DNA from: Alphaproteobacteria bacterium
GTDB lineage: Bacteria > Pseudomonadota > Alphaproteobacteria > UBA2966
Reading direction: 5' to 3'
DNA: 64,000 nucleotides
Assembly: GCA_021296255.1 (NCBI GenBank)
Contig: JAGWAU010000006.1
Span: 85,216 to 149,215 of the forward strand
Part shown: positions 9,362 to 18,038 of the stretch, piece by piece
Layout of the letters: every line of letters starts with the position of its first letter
Position numbering within the stretch: position 1 is the stretch's first letter
Notes under the pieces: generated by a model
The model's database searches: none
Told to the model about the DNA's origin: nothing
Seen by the model: the letters and a program-made list of their open reading frames with translations, nothing else
Translations under genes and position numbers: made by a program

Positions 9362-10195
9362 ATGAAGCAACAGATATCGCTCGCCTACCTCACCGTCGTC
9401 GGTCTGGCCCCGCCGGATCACGTCACCCTTGCCGCCGACGCGGGTTACGACGCGGTGGGTCTTCGGCTGGTTCCGGCTCTGCCGGGCGAGCGGCCGTTTC
9501 CCATGAATGCAGGGTCGGAGATGCTGAGGGAAACGCTGTCGCGACTACGCGACACGGGGCTCTCCGTGCTCGACGTCGAAAACGTCAAGCTCGACAGGTT
9601 CGACGACTCGGCCGACCTCGCACCGGTGTTCGACGCGATGGGGCAGCTCGGCGCCGCGCACGTTCTCGTCACGTCGGATGCCGCCGACGAGTCCCTGAAC
9701 GTGGAACGCCTGTCGGGATTGTGCGAATTCGGCAGGACATACGGGCTGGATTTCCATCTGGAGTTCATGCCCTGGACCCCCGGGGTCGCCACCCTCGAGC
9801 AGGCGGAGCGAATCGTGGCCGCGGCAGACGCGCCCAATGCGCACCTGATGATCGACGCGATCCATTTCGACCGCACCGGCGCCAGGACGGACCAGCTGGC
9901 TTCCCTGCCGGAAAGCCGATTCCGCTACGTCCAGTTGTGCGACGCACCCAAAGACCGGCCCGACACGGCGGACGGCATCCTTCACCAAGGCCGGTTCGAA
10001 CGGCTGTTCCCGGGTGACGGCGGTCTCGACCTGTGCGGGCTGATGGCGGAACTGCCGGACGGGATACCGATATCGGTGGAAGCGCCGAGAACGACGTTGC
10101 GCGAAGCGGTCGGCTACGAAGAGATCGCCCGCCGCTCGTTTGCCGCCACAGGAAAATGGCTGGACGCGTATCGGGAAAAGCGCCGAGGCCTATGA
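9362..10195 (+). CDS. Sugar phosphate isomerase/epimerase-like TIM-barrel protein
   Basis: 277 residues of the AP-endonuclease-2-like xylose isomerase fold. Metal-binding acids are suggested by HLEFMPW (about residue 133), MIDAIHF (about 162), YVQLCDA (about 185) and ISVEAPR (about 240), in the normal order for this barrel. The start ATG 9362 has only a weak ribosome site. The 278 bp before it hold no recognisable gene. Members act on keto-sugars, inositols or hydroxypyruvate; no substrate can be assigned here. Confidence 0.75.
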   Translation: MKQQISLAYLTVVGLAPPDHVTLAADAGYDAVGLRLVPALPGERPFPMNAGSEMLRETLSRLRDTGLSVLDVENVKLDRFDDSADLAPVFDAMGQLGAAHVLVTSDAADESLNVERLSGLCEFGRTYGLDFHLEFMPWTPGVATLEQAERIVAAADAPNAHLMIDAIHFDRTGARTDQLASLPESRFRYVQLCDAPKDRPDTADGILHQGRFERLFPGDGGLDLCGLMAELPDGIPISVEAPRTTLREAVGYEEIARRSFAATGKWLDAYREKRRGL

Positions 10196-10249
10196 CCGCG
10201 CCGTCGACACCGTAGCCCCCGCGTCGCACCGAGCCGCGGCGGTTCCCCG

Positions 10250-10669
10250 TCAATCGAGGCGGACCACCGCCGAGCCGGGGGACGTCACGTCGCCGGCCTC
10301 GTCCTTGACGAAGAGCCTGAGCCCCACGCGCCCGCTCGCCGGATCGACGGATTCGATCTCGCCGCCGGAGACGAGGGTCTGGCCGAGAAAGCAGGCCTTG
10401 CGGTTCGAATACTCGAACTCGAGAAGCGAGCCGTCGTCGCCGAGCCAGTTGGTGACCACCTGGGCCAGCCAATCCCCCTGCAAGGGTCCGTCGATGACCA
10501 CCCCGGGATGGCGCTCGACCTCGGTCGTGTATTTCTCGTCGTAGTGGATACGGTGGGGGTTCCAGATCGCGGCGTTGTAAAGGAACAGCGACACGTTGGT
10601 CGGTGTATGGCTGCGGCCGGGAATCGCCCGGCCGACGCGGACCTCGCTCAGCTTGGGCACGGGGGTCAC
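10250..10669 (-). CDS. MaoC-like hot-dog hydratase subunit (C-terminal type)
   Basis: 139-residue single hot-dog domain of the MaoC/FAS1-dehydratase family. Motif YNAAIWNPHRIHYDEKY carries the usual catalytic Asn/Asp-x4-His arrangement of R-hydratases, followed by the GPLQGDWLAQVV helix. The upstream gene encodes the companion half, and its stop overlaps this start by four bases, so the two are probably translated together and form a heteromeric enoyl-CoA hydratase as in ChsH1-ChsH2 of steroid side-chain degradation. Last gene of a four-gene operon. Confidence 0.8.
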   Translation of the reverse strand: MTPVPKLSEVRVGRAIPGRSHTPTNVSLFLYNAAIWNPHRIHYDEKYTTEVERHPGVVIDGPLQGDWLAQVVTNWLGDDGSLLEFEYSNRKACFLGQTLVSGGEIESVDPASGRVGLRLFVKDEAGDVTSPGSAVVRLD

Positions 10670-11118
10670 CTCGCGATCCGGGTTTGGGTCTCGGCCATCA
10701 CCGGCTCGCCGGCCGCAGTCGTGACGCCGAGCTCCGTCACCACGAATATCAGGGGGCCCTGCCTCCCCTCCTTCTCGAAAATGTCCGTAATGGACCGGGT
10801 GCCGACCAAAGTCTGGCCGGGGCGGACCGGACGGTGGATGGTCAGCCTGGTGCCCCCCGCCATTATCCGTTTCAGGGGTAGTTCCGGCATGGCGGTCATC
10901 GGCGGCAGCCCGTCCGGGCCCAGCGCGTCCAGCGGCACCACCGGCCGGAACAAGCCGAAGGCGAACATCGGCGGCGCCTCGTCGCCGTCGAGATAGACCT
11001 GCCGCACCTGTTCGGTGGCGACGGCGTACTTGACGATCTCGCGCCGGCTCACCTCCACCGTGATCGGCGGCTCGCTGTGTCCGATCCAGGACTTGATCTC
11101 GGGTGTGAGCAGGGACAT
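10666..11118 (-). CDS. MaoC/FAS1-like dehydratase subunit (N-terminal type)
   Basis: 150 residues resembling the N-terminal hot-dog half of MaoC-type dehydratases: VEVSRREIVKYAVAT at the start and ITDIFEKEGRQGPLIFVVTE in the second half. This half usually lacks catalytic residues and supports the partner encoded next (4-bp overlap). ATG 11118 is used; longer frames run into Arg-rich non-coding sequence. It lies downstream of a DUF35 and a thiolase-like gene, matching the gene order of acyl-CoA side-chain shortening clusters. Confidence 0.78.
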   Translation of the reverse strand: MSLLTPEIKSWIGHSEPPITVEVSRREIVKYAVATEQVRQVYLDGDEAPPMFAFGLFRPVVPLDALGPDGLPPMTAMPELPLKRIMAGGTRLTIHRPVRPGQTLVGTRSITDIFEKEGRQGPLIFVVTELGVTTAAGEPVMAETQTRIAR

Positions 11119-11174
11119 GGAACGGCGCTTTCTATGGTGGACGTCCGAAGCGGGCGCGGGCGATTGGCGGCCCG

Positions 11175-11606
11175 TCACCCGGAGTCGCCGGCCCGCCGCG
11201 GCCTGAAGTAAGGCAGCGTCACCTCGTCGTCGACCTCCTCGAAGTCGACCTCGACCGGGAGACCGATTTCGATCTTCTCGGGCGCGACGCCCTCCAGACG
11301 GCAGTTCATGCGCACGCCTTCTTCCAGGTCGACCGTCGCCAGGATAGTCGGCAGGCAATCCTGGAAGGCCGGGTGGAAGGCCTGATGCGAGACCGTCCAG
11401 CTATGCACGCTGCCGCGGCCGCTCACCGTCGTCCAGGCGACCGCCATGGAATGGCAGGCGGGGCAGACCGGGCGCGGATAATGGCGCACGGTCCCGCAAT
11501 CGGCGCAGGTCTGAAGATCGAGGCGACGGGACCTCAGCGCGTCCCAGAAGGGCCGGGAATCCTCGGTCGGCTGGGGTAGAAGCCGGTTCTCGGTCGACGC
11601 GCTCAT
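11175..11606 (-). CDS. DUF35 OB-fold zinc-ribbon acyl-CoA-associated protein
   Basis: 143 residues. A rubredoxin-like zinc ribbon with two CxxC pairs (LQTCADCGTV and RPVCPACHSM, about residues 32-52) is followed by an OB-fold strand set (GSVHSWTVSHQAFHPAFQD onward). DUF35 proteins partner thiolase-like enzymes; in mycobacteria the DUF35 domain of ChsH2 and Ltp2 make a retro-aldolase. The thiolase-like gene lies 5 bp upstream, so a complex is likely. ATG 11606 was chosen since the frame beyond it reads into the neighbour. Confidence 0.82.
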   Translation of the reverse strand: MSASTENRLLPQPTEDSRPFWDALRSRRLDLQTCADCGTVRHYPRPVCPACHSMAVAWTTVSGRGSVHSWTVSHQAFHPAFQDCLPTILATVDLEEGVRMNCRLEGVAPEKIEIGLPVEVDFEEVDDEVTLPYFRPRRAGDSG

Positions 11607-11611
11607 CGGCT

Positions 11612-12763
11612 CTACCGGCGCATGATGGCGATGGAACCGTCGCCCATGTCGCCGTAGCCCGTGACGAGGCCGATCTCGGCGTCGAGCACCTGGGCGCGGC
11701 CGCCGTCGCCGCGCAGCTGGCGGGTCAATTCGACGATATGGTTCATCCCGGCCATATGGGACTGCGACAGGAGCCCGCCGTGGGTATTGGTCGGCAACCG
11801 GCCGCCGAGGCCGAGGGCGCCGTCTTCGACGAAGGCCCCGCCCTCGCCCTTGGCGCAGAACCCCATGTCCTCGATCTGGCAAAGCACCGTGTAGGTGAAA
11901 CAGTCGTAAATCTGGGCGACGTCGATGTCGTCGCGGGCGACGCCCGCCATCTCGAACGCCCGGGGCGCCGCCTTGGCGAGGCCGAGAACCGTGAGGTCGG
12001 GGCGCTGAGTGATCGCGCTCGGCGAATCGGGGTGCCCCTCGGCGACGCCCATGATGTAGATCGGCTTCCGGCGCATGTCCCGGGCGCGCCCGGCGCCGCT
12101 GATCACCACGGCCGCGCCCCCGTCGCTCTCAACGCTGCAGTCGAACAGACGGAACGGGTCGGAGATCATGCGAGACCGCTGGTGGTCCTCGATGGTGATC
12201 GGCTTGGTCATCACCGCGTTGCCGTTGAGGATCGCGTGCGTGCGCATGGTCACCGCGACCTCGGCGAACTGGCGGCTGGTCGTGCCGTAAAGCGCCATGT
12301 GGCGACGCGCCATGGGTGCATAGAGCTGGACGGGCGCCACGGCCCCGTAGGGCATCTCGAACTCGCCGACGATCCGGAACTGGGGAAACTCCGCCACCCG
12401 CGCGGCGGCGCGCGGTCCCGAGTAGCCCCTGCGTCCCATGGGAAGCAGGACATGGGTCGCGATGCCGGCGGAAATCGCGGCGACGGCCGACTGTACGGCG
12501 GCGACGCAGCTGGCACCGCCCATGGGTGCCGTCACCGAATAGCGCAGGTCCTCGATGCCGAAATTGGTGATGAAGTCCTCGGCCACCGCCGATCCCGTGG
12601 AGAACGGGATGACCCCGTCGATGTCTCCGGGCGACAAGCCGGCGTCGGCGATCGCGGCGAGCGAGGCTTCCATCTGCAGCGCGTTGGGGCTTTTCTCGGA
12701 GCCCCGCGTATAGGCGGTCTCACCGATGCCGGTGACGCAACATGTTTCCGTGAGCGCAGCCAT
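11612..12763 (-). CDS. SCP2/Ltp2-type thiolase-like protein, probable aldolase or lipid-transfer thiolase
   Basis: 383-residue thiolase-fold protein. It has IYDCFTYTVLCQIEDMGF and NTHGGLLSQSHMAGMNHI, the C-terminal Cys/His blocks of the SCP2-type group. By eye, the residue matching the nucleophilic Cys of true thiolases (ACASG block) is Gly in APMGGASCVAAVQSA, while the Cys present is three residues later. The same loss is known for Ltp2-like retro-aldolases, which also need a DUF35 partner like the one encoded 5 bp downstream. It leads an operon of four genes. Start ATG 12763; the frame extends to 13021 but that part overlaps a decayed gene. Confidence 0.8.
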   Translation of the reverse strand: MAALTETCCVTGIGETAYTRGSEKSPNALQMEASLAAIADAGLSPGDIDGVIPFSTGSAVAEDFITNFGIEDLRYSVTAPMGGASCVAAVQSAVAAISAGIATHVLLPMGRRGYSGPRAAARVAEFPQFRIVGEFEMPYGAVAPVQLYAPMARRHMALYGTTSRQFAEVAVTMRTHAILNGNAVMTKPITIEDHQRSRMISDPFRLFDCSVESDGGAAVVISGAGRARDMRRKPIYIMGVAEGHPDSPSAITQRPDLTVLGLAKAAPRAFEMAGVARDDIDVAQIYDCFTYTVLCQIEDMGFCAKGEGGAFVEDGALGLGGRLPTNTHGGLLSQSHMAGMNHIVELTRQLRGDGGRAQVLDAEIGLVTGYGDMGDGSIAIMRR

Positions 12764-12824
12764 GATGTCAGCGGGTCGATGATAGCCGAACGCCGTGCTC
12801 GGGCAAGCACGCCCGTCCGGACAG

Positions 12825-13453
12825 TTCGCAGATCGTCGGGCCTTGCTAAATCCTCGACCACCGCTGAAACGTTCGGGAAGTCGCTGGAAAATCCAGTTCC
12901 CGGCGCTGGTTGCAGTTCTTCCCCGCGAACCGGCAACCAGAGTACGAGGCAGCGATCCGGAAAGTCGGTCGGCACCTCGTCCCGTAGAAGCTCCAGGTCC
13001 GCATCGGAAAGCGGCTCCCAATTTCGAGTGACGTTGCCGTCAACCTCCACATTCAGAAACGGGTTCACGACGGTGCTAAAAGGTCGGTCCTGGCCATGGG
13101 CGTACACCACGAAGGCGTCGCAAAGATGAAACACGGACTTCTGGCCGATTCCGAACTTTACCGATGGCCGCGCTGTCGGTCGCCTTGCCGCTCTCTCCGA
13201 ACGAAACGATGTCGCGCTCGTCCTTCTCGCGAAAGATGCCGTCGTTGACGATCAGGAGCCCCCGCCCGCGGAGAATTGGGTTCGACGCGCCCGGCCAACC
13301 GGGAAGTGCATCGACGCTGAATCGGCGGGCCTTCGCGTCGTCGGCGTTTTGCAGAAGTTCCTTTAGGATCGGGTAACCGGCACGATACCGATCCCGCAGA
13401 TTACTCTTAATCTGGTTGACGACCGAAAGCGCCGAAACTCGAAAATCAGGCAT
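12825..13453 (-). pseudogene. Relic of a sacsin/HSP90-like ATPase gene (N-terminal part only)
   Basis: The reading starts MPDFRVSALSVVNQIKSNLR, then has LKELLQNADDAKA (GHKL Bergerat-type Asn/Asp motif), GLLIVNDG and SFGESGKATD, which are the ATP-binding motifs of sacsin-type HSP90-like proteins. At about 13156 one extra base breaks the frame: removing it restores GKFGIGQKSVFHLCDAF. The second part, up to VEDLARPDDL near 12830, matches the same family, then homology stops and the thiolase promoter region begins. Full-length relatives are far longer, often over 1000 residues and sometimes linked to defence islands. So this is a truncated, frameshifted remnant. Confidence 0.7.
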
Positions 13454-13580
13454 GGGATATCATCATCGGGGCTTGCCTCGCCCCCTGTTTGGCATTCCAT
13501 CGAGGGCAAGACAAGGTTCCGCCGCGAAAGGCGCCGGCCTCTCCGCAAGGCATACGCGCCGGTTCGTGACGGACCAAGCC

Positions 13581-13645
13581 TTGACCAAGCGCATGACGGC
13601 CGCTATGCGTCGATACCGGCAGGTTTCGTCGCATCTTCATGGGAG
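13581..13645 (+). promoter_or_regulatory. Sigma-70-type promoter and ribosome site of the toxin-antitoxin pair
   Basis: TTGACC (13581-13586) and TATGCG (13604-13609) are separated by exactly 17 bases, and GGGAG (13641-13645) lies nine bases before the antitoxin ATG. This is the best canonical promoter in the window. Antitoxins of this class usually repress their own promoter, but I do not see an obvious palindrome at the -10 box. Confidence 0.45.
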
Positions 13646-13654
13646 CCCTACATC

Positions 13655-13888
13655 ATGCCCCTGACAGTCAATATCGGAGACGCCAAGGCGCGGCTATCAC
13701 ACTTGATCGCCCGAGCGGAGGCCGGCGAGGACGTCATCATCGCGCGCGACGGCGTGCCAGCGGCCCGCATCGTGCCCGTAGACACGCCGGTTGACGTGAC
13801 CGTCGCGGCGCTACGGCGGGAACGGGCGCGGCGACCGCGAATTTCGTCCGCGGAAATCCGCGCCGCCAAGGAGCAGGGCCGCGCCTGA
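13655..13888 (+). CDS. Phd/YefM-family antitoxin
   Basis: 77 residues. The N-terminus TVNIGDAKARLSHLIARAEAGEDVIIARDGVPAARIVP is the DNA-binding Phd/YefM (prevent-host-death) fold; the Arg-rich C-terminus (residues about 50-77) is the flexible part that would wrap and block the toxin. Its stop overlaps the toxin start (TGATG), the classic coupling of such operons. Confidence 0.92.
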   Translation: MPLTVNIGDAKARLSHLIARAEAGEDVIIARDGVPAARIVPVDTPVDVTVAALRRERARRPRISSAEIRAAKEQGRA

Positions 13889-14289
13889 TGGCTATCGTCG
13901 TCGATGTGTCGATCGCCGGCGCCTGGTGTTTTCCCGACGAGCAGGCGGACGCCGCCGAGCGGGTGCTGGACGACCTGCCCCGGCTTGGCGGTGTGACCCC
14001 GGGCATCTTCTGGTACGAGGTTCGCAACGTCCTGATCGTGAACGAGCGCCGCGGTCGCATCGATCAGACCAGCAGCACGCGGTTCCTGATGCGCTTGCGG
14101 GATCTGCGCCTGCTGTACGATGACGCCCATGACGAAGACACGGTGATGGCGCTCGCCCGCAAGCACGGGTTGAGCGCCTACGACGCCTCCTATCTGGAGA
14201 CGGCGTTGCGCCGGGGCGACAGCCTGGCCACCTTGGACCGGAGCTTGGCGAACGCCACCGCCGCCGAGGGCCTCGCCCTGATCCACTGA
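13888..14289 (+). CDS. VapC-like PIN-domain ribonuclease toxin
   Basis: 133-residue PIN-domain protein. Acidic metal-binding residues sit at the usual places: Asp6 in IVVDVSI, Glu in FWYEVRNVL (about residue 44), Asp in LSAYDASYLETAL (about 98) and Asp in LATLDRSLA (about 116). PIN toxins cut RNA, often tRNA. The pairing of a Phd-type antitoxin with a PIN toxin is common. It lies next to a degraded sacsin-like gene, suggesting an eroded genomic island. Confidence 0.92.
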   Translation: MAIVVDVSIAGAWCFPDEQADAAERVLDDLPRLGGVTPGIFWYEVRNVLIVNERRGRIDQTSSTRFLMRLRDLRLLYDDAHDEDTVMALARKHGLSAYDASYLETALRRGDSLATLDRSLANATAAEGLALIH

Positions 14290-14509
14290 GGCACGCGGCG
14301 GAGACGACCAGAAAGCCAGGGCTTCAACATCACAGCAGATCCCGCGACGAGGCCGGCGGCGCGCCGCACGGCATGCGGTTTCTTGACGGATCGCCGCCGG
14401 GGCCGATTGAATGAACGCCTCGCCGGACCGGCGGCCGCTGCCGACCGGGCCGCCGCGGATGAACCGCCCGGCAGCGTCGCGCCCGGCGCTCGCAATGGGG
14501 AGAGAGATC

Positions 14510-15652
14510 GTGGATAACCGTGTTTGCGAGATGCTGGGTATCGAGTTCCCGCTCTTCGCCTTCACCCATTGCCGCGACGTCGTCGTCGAGGTCAGCAAGG
14601 CCGGCGGCTTCGGCGTCCTGGGAGCGGCGCGGATGACGCCCGGCGAGCTCGACATGGAGCTCGACTGGATCGACGAACACATCGACGGCATGCCTTACGG
14701 CGTCGACCTGATCGTGCCCGACGCGTTCGTCGGCAAGGACACGCAACCGTCGCCCGCGGATCTCCTGGAGATGCTCCCGGAGGAACACAAGCAGTTCGCC
14801 GCGGACGTGCTCGAGGCCCATGACGTCAATTCCGACGGGGTCGACGACGCGGCGCGGCGCCAGCTGATGGGCTGGGGCGACAACCTCCGTCTGGAAGGCG
14901 CCACGGCGTTGCTCGAGGCCGCCTTCTCGCATCCCATCAAGCTGATCGCCAATGCCCTCGGCGTGCCGCCGCCGCCCATGCTGGAGATGGGGAAGAAACG
15001 CGGCGTCGCCGTGGCCGCCCTGGTCGGCGCCGAATCGCATGCCATCCGCCAGGTGCAGGCCGGGGTCGACATCCTCGTCGTCAGCGGGACGGAAGCCGGC
15101 GGCCATTGCGGCAGCGTCTCGACGCTGGTGCTGGTCCCCGAAATCCACGAAGCCATCCGGGAATACGGCGATACGCCGATTCTGGCGGCGGGCGGAATCG
15201 CCACTGGCCGCCAGATGGCCGCCTGCATGGCCATGGGCGCCGCCGGGGCCTGGACCGGCTCGGTCTGGCTGACCACCGTGGAAGCGGAGACTTCCCCGGT
15301 GATCAAGGAGAAACTGCTGGCGGCCGGCTCCAGCGACACCGTCCGCTCCCGTAGCCGCACCGGCAAGCATTCGCGCCAACTGCGCTCGTCCTGGACCGAT
15401 GCCTGGGAGCAGCCGGATGCCCCCGAGCCGCTGGGCATGCCCCTGCAGCGGCTGATCTCCGAACCCGCCCTGAAGAAGGTCGAGAAACTGTCGGAAGGCG
15501 GCCACGCGGGCGCTCGGGAGCTCGCCACCTACTGGGTCGGCCAGGGCGTCGGCCTGATGAACGCCAGCCGGTCGGTGCGCCACGTCGTCCACGACTTCAA
15601 GGAAGACTTCATCAACGCCTACGAGCGGTTGGCGAAAGCCGTCGAGGAATAG
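14510..15652 (+). CDS. NAD(P)H-dependent flavin oxidoreductase / nitronate monooxygenase-family protein
   Basis: About 380 residues, FMN TIM barrel of the 2-nitropropane dioxygenase family: CEMLGIEFPLFAFTH and SKAGGFGVLGAARM at the start, VVSGTEAGGHCG in the middle (catalytic His region) and PILAAGGIATGRQMAACMAMGA as the FMN phosphate site. GTG 14510 is preferred because GGGGAGAGAG ends a few bases before it; ATG 14495 or ATG 14411 would add up to 33 residues without family similarity. Substrate unknown: nitronates, or enoyl-type reductions in some relatives. Convergent with the acyl-CoA synthetase gene, only 12 bp apart. Confidence 0.82.
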   Translation: MDNRVCEMLGIEFPLFAFTHCRDVVVEVSKAGGFGVLGAARMTPGELDMELDWIDEHIDGMPYGVDLIVPDAFVGKDTQPSPADLLEMLPEEHKQFAADVLEAHDVNSDGVDDAARRQLMGWGDNLRLEGATALLEAAFSHPIKLIANALGVPPPPMLEMGKKRGVAVAALVGAESHAIRQVQAGVDILVVSGTEAGGHCGSVSTLVLVPEIHEAIREYGDTPILAAGGIATGRQMAACMAMGAAGAWTGSVWLTTVEAETSPVIKEKLLAAGSSDTVRSRSRTGKHSRQLRSSWTDAWEQPDAPEPLGMPLQRLISEPALKKVEKLSEGGHAGARELATYWVGQGVGLMNASRSVRHVVHDFKEDFINAYERLAKAVEE

Positions 15653-15664
15653 AACCGATCGAGT

Positions 15665-17812
15665 CTAGGTCCCGTTTCCGGACCGGCCGCGGATCAGGGC
15701 GTCGGCGACGACGCACCCGCTGCCCCGCGGCAGGACGATCACGGGATTGATGTCGAGTTCTTCGATCCACGCCCGGGTCCCGACGGCGATTCGCGACAGG
15801 CCGACGATCGTATCGATCAACGCGTCGACATCCGCGGCCTCGCCGCCCCGAGCGCCTTCGAGCAACGGATAGCCGCGCAGTTCGCGCAGCATCTCGTCGG
15901 CGGTCTCCCGGTCGACCGGCGCGCGGCGCAACGTGAAATCCCGCAGGAGCTCGGCGTGGATGCCGCCCAGGCCACAGAGAATCATGGGTCCGAACACCGG
16001 ATCGCGCTTGATTCCGAGGATGACTTCGATGCCGGGCGGCACCATTTCCTGGACCAGCACGCCCCGCACTTCGGCGTCCGGGACCCGGTCCGCCACGGCG
16101 CGCAGGATCTCGCCGAAGGCGCCCTCGACCGAGGCCGCATCGTGCAGGCCGAGCCTGAGGGCGCCGACATCCGTCTTGTGCGCGATGTCGGGAGAATCGA
16201 CTTTGAGGGCGACCGGATAACCGAGCGCCCCGGCGCGGCTCACCGCTTCCGCCGGGGTTCGCGCGAGGCGCTCCCGAGTCACCCGGATCCCGTGTCCGGC
16301 GAGAAACGTCTTGGCACCGAATTCCGTGTCGACCTCGGCGCGGGGAATGGGGGCGGTGTCGACCCCCCGAGCGGTCCGTCTGCGCCGCAGAAGGATCTCC
16401 CGCCGTTCGACATAGGCGGCGAGCGCCGCCACCGCCCGAACGGCACGATCGGGATCGGTCAGATGAGGAATGCCCCCTTCCTTCAGCATTCGGGCCGCCC
16501 GGCCGTCGCCCGGCATCGCGACCATCACGAAGGGTTTTCCGCTGTCCCGCGCCGCCTTCACGGACTCGCCGACCACCGTGGAGCCAAGCTCTTCCACGTA
16601 ACCGATCATCTGGCCGAAAAAGAGGACGAGCGTATCGATGTTTTCCTGAGCGACCAGCGCCCCCAGAAACTCCTTGTAGATATCGGGTTCGTTGAACAGC
16701 TGCCCCGTAGCGTCGATGGGATTGGCCACCCCGGCGAAGGGAACCCGCCGCTTGAGGCCGGCCTGGACGTCCTCCGGCAATGCCGGCACTTCCAGTCCCG
16801 ACGCGGCGCAGGCGTCGGCCAGCATGACCGCCGCACCACCCGACAAGCTTATGATCCCGACCCTGTTTCCCGCGGGAAAGATCCCGTAGTCGACGAGCCG
16901 TGCGATGTCGAGCATCTCGTCGACGGTGTCCACGGAAATGAGCCCATACTGCCGGAAGACGGCTTCGTAGGCGTCGTGAGACCCCACGATCGCACCGGTA
17001 TGGGACCGCGCCGTCCGTGCCCCGACGTCGCTCTTGCCGACCTTGACGATCACGACGGGCCGGTCCTCTTCCAGGGCGGTCTCGGCGGCGCGGACGAACG
17101 CATCGCCGTCCCGAATCTGCTCCACGTAAGCCAGCACGGCGCGCGTCTCGGGATCGCGGACGAAGTGATCCAGCACCTCGGACAGCTCGATGTCCGCCTC
17201 GTTGCCGGTCGTGGCGAAGAGACCGAGGCCAAGATCGAGGGCCGTCGCCTGGGCGAGGATATAAGCGCCGTACATCCCGCTCTGGGAAACGAGAGCGAGC
17301 GGTCCGGCGCGGTGCGTGCGTTCCAGCACGGCGCTGAAGGTCGCCGTCAGGCCGGATCGCAGATTGATCGTGCCCATAGAGTTCGGCCCGCAGATGCGCA
17401 CACCGAGCCGTTCCGCGCGCTCCACGAGCCGCGCCTGCGCCTCACGCCCGCCGTCGCCCAGCTCGGCGAAACCGGCGCTGAAGAGGATGACGGTTGGAAC
17501 GCCCTTGGCCGCACAGTCCTCGAGGATTTCCGGAGCGCGCCCGGCGGACACCGCCAGAAGGGCCAGATCGACCGGGCCCGGGATATCGCGAACCGACGCG
17601 TAGCACCGGAGCCCGCCGACGGAGTCGTACCGGGGCGTGACGGGGTAGATCCGTCCGTCGAAGCCGTACCGGCGCAAGTACTTAATCGGGCGCCCGCCGA
17701 CGGAGTCCTCCGACCGGGACGCGCCCACCACCGCGATCGAACGGGCGGAGAACAGCATGGCCAGCGGATCGGCCCGATCGGCCGGGAGGGTCTCTTCGGT
17801 TTGCCGGTCCAC
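15665..17812 (-). CDS. ADP-forming acyl-CoA synthetase, one-chain (acetate--CoA ligase type)
   Basis: 715 residues with the fused layout: CoA-binding Rossmann domain (residues about 15-140, ARSIAVVGASR), succinyl-CoA-ligase-like domains (about 150-460) with the phosphohistidine loop ARSHTGAIVGS, and a C-terminal ATP-grasp domain (about 490-715; GYPVALKVDSPDIAHKTDVG). The reaction is acyl-CoA + ADP + Pi = acid + CoA + ATP; in bacteria it can run either way. The acyl group may be acetate, a branched or an aryl acid. The start ATG 17812 lies in a stretch without a strong ribosome site. Confidence 0.88.
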   Translation of the reverse strand: MDRQTEETLPADRADPLAMLFSARSIAVVGASRSEDSVGGRPIKYLRRYGFDGRIYPVTPRYDSVGGLRCYASVRDIPGPVDLALLAVSAGRAPEILEDCAAKGVPTVILFSAGFAELGDGGREAQARLVERAERLGVRICGPNSMGTINLRSGLTATFSAVLERTHRAGPLALVSQSGMYGAYILAQATALDLGLGLFATTGNEADIELSEVLDHFVRDPETRAVLAYVEQIRDGDAFVRAAETALEEDRPVVIVKVGKSDVGARTARSHTGAIVGSHDAYEAVFRQYGLISVDTVDEMLDIARLVDYGIFPAGNRVGIISLSGGAAVMLADACAASGLEVPALPEDVQAGLKRRVPFAGVANPIDATGQLFNEPDIYKEFLGALVAQENIDTLVLFFGQMIGYVEELGSTVVGESVKAARDSGKPFVMVAMPGDGRAARMLKEGGIPHLTDPDRAVRAVAALAAYVERREILLRRRRTARGVDTAPIPRAEVDTEFGAKTFLAGHGIRVTRERLARTPAEAVSRAGALGYPVALKVDSPDIAHKTDVGALRLGLHDAASVEGAFGEILRAVADRVPDAEVRGVLVQEMVPPGIEVILGIKRDPVFGPMILCGLGGIHAELLRDFTLRRAPVDRETADEMLRELRGYPLLEGARGGEAADVDALIDTIVGLSRIAVGTRAWIEELDINPVIVLPRGSGCVVADALIRGRSGNGT

Positions 17813-18038
17813 GCCGGACCTCTCGCTTCGGTTGGTTGGACGACCGTGGTAGACCGCGCTTCGGGAAGTTCACTTCGTGATTCGATCGAAGCACCCGAAT
17901 CTGATCTAAGATGTTGATATTAGAGCAAATGGTCGGTGTCGAGGCAGAAGCGCCGCCGGTCCCGACCCGAGGGGCACGCTCGGCCTCTATGGACCGGGCC
18001 CGGGACGGCCGATCCGGCGACCGGAACGAGGTGAAGTC

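Noticed and set aside
15956-17917. 653-codon plus-strand frame
   Set aside because: Fully antisense to the acyl-CoA synthetase, whose domains are unmistakable.
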